From assembly GCA_016703535.1 (NCBI GenBank), contig JADJBV010000002.1, positions 930,001-994,000 of the forward strand: DNA of 64,000 bases, written 5' to 3'. The position numbers were made by a program, and so were the translations under genes. Below the pieces are notes generated by a model, which made no database searches, was not told where the DNA came from, and saw nothing but the letters and a program-made list of their open reading frames with translations. Source of the stretch: Deltaproteobacteria bacterium (lineage in GTDB: Bacteria > Myxococcota > Kuafuiibacteriia > Kuafuiibacteriales > Kuafuiibacteriaceae). Shown one piece after another: positions 61,387-64,000 of the stretch (positions are counted from its first letter, which is position 1; every line of letters begins with the position of its first letter).

Positions 61387-61670
61387 TGGCCCGCACGGTC
61401 GAGACTTGGTGTCAGGTGTCGGTCAGTGAAACCGTCGAGAACCTCTACGCCCACGTCGAGCTCGAGGAGTTTTTGGACCTGGCCCCTGGGGATCAGGTCA
61501 CCGTCCACGGCCAACCCATCCCGACCGGTCCCGGACAGGTCACCGAAGAGCGTCGCCGCGTGACCATCGTGCGCGCCTCTTGGATCGCTCGGGTCTGGGC
61601 TCGCTTTTTGTCCAATTTCGAGCTGCTCGAGCTCTTTGAAGTCAGCTTCACCGATCGGAGAAAACTATGA
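61386..61670 (+). CDS. Conserved photosynthesis-cluster ORF between puhC and acsF
   Basis: This 94-residue soluble protein begins MARTVETWCQVSVSETVENL, with ELEEFLDLAPGDQVTVHG in the middle and FELLELFEVSFTDRR at the end. A short protein of this type sits between puhC and acsF in many proteobacterial clusters; its role is unknown. The start overlaps the puhC stop, and the stop overlaps acsF (ATGA). Confidence 0.82.
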   Translation: MARTVETWCQVSVSETVENLYAHVELEEFLDLAPGDQVTVHGQPIPTGPGQVTEERRRVTIVRASWIARVWARFLSNFELLELFEVSFTDRRKL

Positions 61671-62752
61671 CCATCAGCCTCAACGACATCGAAGGCCTCC
61701 AACTCCCCGAGGTCGGGATCAACGAGAGCACCCTCAAGGCGCGCGAGACCACCACCCTCAGCCCGCGCTTTTACACCACCAACTTCGAGGAGCTGGATCG
61801 CACCGACATCAGCGCGGTCCGGGCCCAGTGGGACGAGTTGTTGGCCGAGCTGGCCGCCGACAACAACCGAAAGCACTTTCACCGCAACGCCGAGTTCGAT
61901 CTGGACCTCTCCAAGATCGACGGCGAGCTGAAGAAGGAGTTCCTGGACTTCTTGGTGAGCTCGCTGACCTCCGAGTTTTCGGGCTGCATCCTCTACGCGG
62001 AGCTTCGAAAACGCGGCAAAAACAAGGACATGTGCGACCTCTTCAAGTACATGAGCCGCGACGAGGCCCGTCACGCCGGCTTCATCAACGAGTGTCTCAA
62101 GGACTTTGGGGTGGCGGTCGACCTGAGCTTTCTGACCAAAACTAAGAAGTACACTTACTTCAAACCCAAGTTCATCTTCTACGCGACCTACCTGTCCGAG
62201 AAGATCGGCTACGCCCGCTACATCACCATCTTCCGCCAGCTGGAGCGGCACCCGGAGCTTCGCTTCCACCCGATCTTCAAGTGGTTCAAGGAGTGGTGCA
62301 ACGACGAGTTCCGGCACGGCGAGGCCTTCGCGTTGTTGATGCGCGCCAATCCGCACCTGCTCACCGGCTTCAACCGCTATTGGGTGCGCTTCTTCCAGCT
62401 GGCGGTGTTCGCGACCATGTTCGTCCGCGATCATCACCGGCCCGCCTTCCACCAGGCCTTGGGCCTGGAGCCCGCCGCTTACGGGATGCAGGTCTTCCGG
62501 ATCACCATCGAGATCTGTAAGCAGGTGTTCCCGGATCTCCTCGACGTCGACAACCCCGCGTTTTTGGCGGGCCTGGAGCGGCTCAACACTTTGGCGAAGG
62601 AGATCGAGGTTGCCTCGGCCGGTGGCGTGTTGGGCAAGGTGAAGGCCCTCTGGCTGCGAGGCAAGGTGGTGGCCACCATGGCGCGCCTCTACTTCCTGCC
62701 CACTCTGCGGAACACCTTGCCGGCCGAAACTCGGCTGGAGCCCGCGTGGTAA
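61667..62752 (+). CDS. acsF: Aerobic Mg-protoporphyrin IX monomethyl ester cyclase
   Basis: This 361-residue diiron oxygenase forms ring E with O2. The diiron ligand motifs are SEFSGCILYAELRKR, SRDEARHAGF and NDEFRHGEAFA. No anaerobic cyclase bchE is in the window, so bacteriochlorophyll synthesis as seen here requires oxygen. Confidence 0.95.
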   Translation: MTISLNDIEGLQLPEVGINESTLKARETTTLSPRFYTTNFEELDRTDISAVRAQWDELLAELAADNNRKHFHRNAEFDLDLSKIDGELKKEFLDFLVSSLTSEFSGCILYAELRKRGKNKDMCDLFKYMSRDEARHAGFINECLKDFGVAVDLSFLTKTKKYTYFKPKFIFYATYLSEKIGYARYITIFRQLERHPELRFHPIFKWFKEWCNDEFRHGEAFALLMRANPHLLTGFNRYWVRFFQLAVFATMFVRDHHRPAFHQALGLEPAAYGMQVFRITIEICKQVFPDLLDVDNPAFLAGLERLNTLAKEIEVASAGGVLGKVKALWLRGKVVATMARLYFLPTLRNTLPAETRLEPAW

Positions 62753-62762
62753 TGGCGCTCCG

Positions 62763-63572
62763 ATGTTGAGCCACGCGCTCGCGGCGTTGTTCGTGTTGTT
62801 CGTTTGGTGGGCCAGCACCGCCTTGGTGTTGTTCATCAACGGCCTCCCGCGTTCGACCCATCGTTACAGCCTCGTGGCCGCCAGCCTTTTGGGCGTGGGG
62901 GCCATGTGGGGCCTGGCCGAGGGCTCTTCGGACGCGAGCACCTCCGGCGCCTATCGGGCCTTCGTGTGTGGTCTGCTGGTGTGGGCCTGGCACGAGATCA
63001 CCTTCCTCTTTGGCGTGTTGACCGGGCCTCGCAAGTTGCCTTGCCCTCCGGACGCACAAGGGTGGCGGCGGTTTTGGTTGGCCACGGCGGCGGTGATCCA
63101 CCACGAGGTGGCTTTGGCGTTGACCATGGCGGCGATGGTCGGCTTGACCTGGGGTGAGCCCAATCAGGTCGGCACCTGGACGTTTTTGGTGCTCTGGATC
63201 ATGCGCTTGAGCGCCAAGCTCAACGTGTTTTTGGGCGTCCGGAACCTGGCGGTCGACTTCATCCCGGAGCACCTCCGGTACCTGACCAGCTACTTCCGGA
63301 AGGCCCGGGCCAACCCGTTGATGCCGGTATCGATCTTGGGCTCGTCCGGGATCTTGATCTGGTTGCTGGCCCCGGCCCTGGCCGAGGGGGCGAGCCCCTT
63401 TGTGGTGGTCGGGACCACCCTGGTCGCCACCATGTTGGCTTTGGGGGTCCTGGAGCACCTCTTTTTGGCCCTGCCGGTCCCTGACGCGGTGCTCTGGCGA
63501 TGGGCGCTGCGGGCGAATCGTCGGGAGGGTGGCGGAACAGCCCCTTGTCCGGAGAAGGATGCCGTTGGATGA
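62763..63572 (+). CDS. puhE: PuhE (DUF3623) membrane protein
   Basis: This 269-residue membrane protein with seven or eight helices has the PuhE/DUF3623 signatures WWASTALVLFINGLPRSTHR, WHEITFLFGVLTGPRK, HHEVALALT and FLGVRNLAVDFIPEHLRYL. It affects RC-LH1 level in Rhodobacter. The stop overlaps the next gene (ATGA). Confidence 0.92.
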   Translation: MLSHALAALFVLFVWWASTALVLFINGLPRSTHRYSLVAASLLGVGAMWGLAEGSSDASTSGAYRAFVCGLLVWAWHEITFLFGVLTGPRKLPCPPDAQGWRRFWLATAAVIHHEVALALTMAAMVGLTWGEPNQVGTWTFLVLWIMRLSAKLNVFLGVRNLAVDFIPEHLRYLTSYFRKARANPLMPVSILGSSGILIWLLAPALAEGASPFVVVGTTLVATMLALGVLEHLFLALPVPDAVLWRWALRANRREGGGTAPCPEKDAVG

Positions 63573-64000
63573 AGGGTTTGGTTTTGGCGATGAATACTCG
63601 AACGACGGTGTGGGTGTGGGCGGGCCTCGGTGCCTTGGGGTTCGGTTGCGGTGAGGCCAAAGAGCCGCCCGCCGCCGAACCGACCGAGCTGATCGGGCTG
63701 CGCACCACGGATCAGCAGGCCCTTCACGGTTATGATCAGGTCGACGCCGAAAAGGGCGTCTATCAACTTCCAGTCGCTCGGGCGATCGAGGTGGTGGCCG
63801 CCGATCCCCAACTCCTGGCCTCGCTGGTCAAGTTGCCGGACCTCGAGGAGATGACCCCCATCGCCCGGGGCGAATACCACTTCAACAACACCTACGCCTG
63901 CGCCGGTTGCCACCTCCTGGATGGCAAGCAGAAGTTGGGGCCCCACCTCAACGGTCGCTTCGGCGGCCCACCGTCGGTGTTGGAGAGCGGCGAAAGTGTC
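63569..64000 (+). CDS. Cytochrome c lipoprotein, coupled to puhE (cut by window edge)
   Basis: At least 144 codons remain open to the window end. The signal peptide ends in a lipobox (LGFGC). After about 80 residues of spacer comes a class-I cytochrome c start with CAGCH in FNNTYACAGCHLLDG, followed by GPHLNGRFGG, the loop style of oxidase- or ACIII-linked cytochromes. The ATG overlaps the puhE stop. A second ATG lies seven codons later. It may be another electron carrier for the RC or an oxidase (inference). Confidence 0.78.
   Translation, partial: MKGLVLAMNTRTTVWVWAGLGALGFGCGEAKEPPAAEPTELIGLRTTDQQALHGYDQVDAEKGVYQLPVARAIEVVAADPQLLASLVKLPDLEEMTPIARGEYHFNNTYACAGCHLLDGKQKLGPHLNGRFGGPPSVLESGESV

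Noticed and set aside
1..64000. tRNA or rRNA genes
   Set aside because: No tRNA cloverleaf or rRNA-like stretch was recognised by eye in the intergenic regions.

Overview
The window is GC-rich and is dominated by a nearly complete photosynthesis gene cluster (about 11.8 to 64 kb) for a type-II (quinone) reaction centre and bacteriochlorophyll a. The left flank holds ordinary chromosomal genes: acetyltransferase, YdeI-like protein, hybrid kinase, two Cys-rich lipoproteins and an NAD-linked formate dehydrogenase. The cluster uses alphaproteobacterial-style gene blocks. However, the quinol:cytochrome oxidoreductase beside it is an Alternative Complex III and not a bc1 complex, and the flanking lipoproteins with Asp/Gly/Ala linkers and Cys-rich domains are of a type common in Myxococcota. 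My inference is a phototrophic member of the Myxococcota or a related non-alphaproteobacterial lineage that acquired the cluster by horizontal transfer. No rRNA or other phylogenetic marker is present to prove this.

Layout: 1-6.5 kb miscellaneous genes. 6.5-11.6 kb fdsGBAD (minus). 11.8-16.1 kb light sensing: a PpsR-like regulator and a kinase-less bacteriophytochrome (plus), with a heme oxygenase facing them. 16.2-20.1 kb bchI-bchD-bchO-small membrane protein. 20.1-22.4 kb crtD-crtC (minus), divergent from 22.5-33.4 kb crtE-crtF-bchC-bchX-bchY-bchZ-pufQ-like-pufB-pufA-pufL-pufM-pufC. 33.6-40.9 kb actABCDEF. 40.9-41.5 kb a repeat-rich non-coding stretch. 41.5-49.1 kb (minus) HiPIP, small membrane protein, polyprenyl synthase, bchP, a PucC-family gene, bchG, ppsR, aerR. 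49.3-64 kb (plus) bchF-bchN-bchB-bchH-bchL-bchM-lhaA-puhA-puhB-puhC-conserved ORF-acsF-puhE-cytochrome c (cut by the window edge).

The genes form one working unit. BchHDI, BchM, AcsF, BchLNB, BchXYZ, BchF, BchC, BchG and BchP make bacteriochlorophyll a. CrtE, C, D and F make part of a spheroidene/spirilloxanthin-type carotenoid; crtB and crtI are not here. PufBALM, PufC and PuhA form the RC-LH1 core, with LhaA and PuhB, C and E as assembly factors. ActABCDEF, together with a HiPIP and the RC tetraheme cytochrome, can close cyclic electron flow without bc1. Control is visible as paired TGT-N12-ACA operators, 8 bp apart, at crtD/crtE and at bchC. The trans-acting factors are PpsR, AerR (B12-binding) and the bacteriophytochrome/PpsR-like pair. 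The only cyclase in the window is the O2-dependent AcsF, and no LH2 genes are present.
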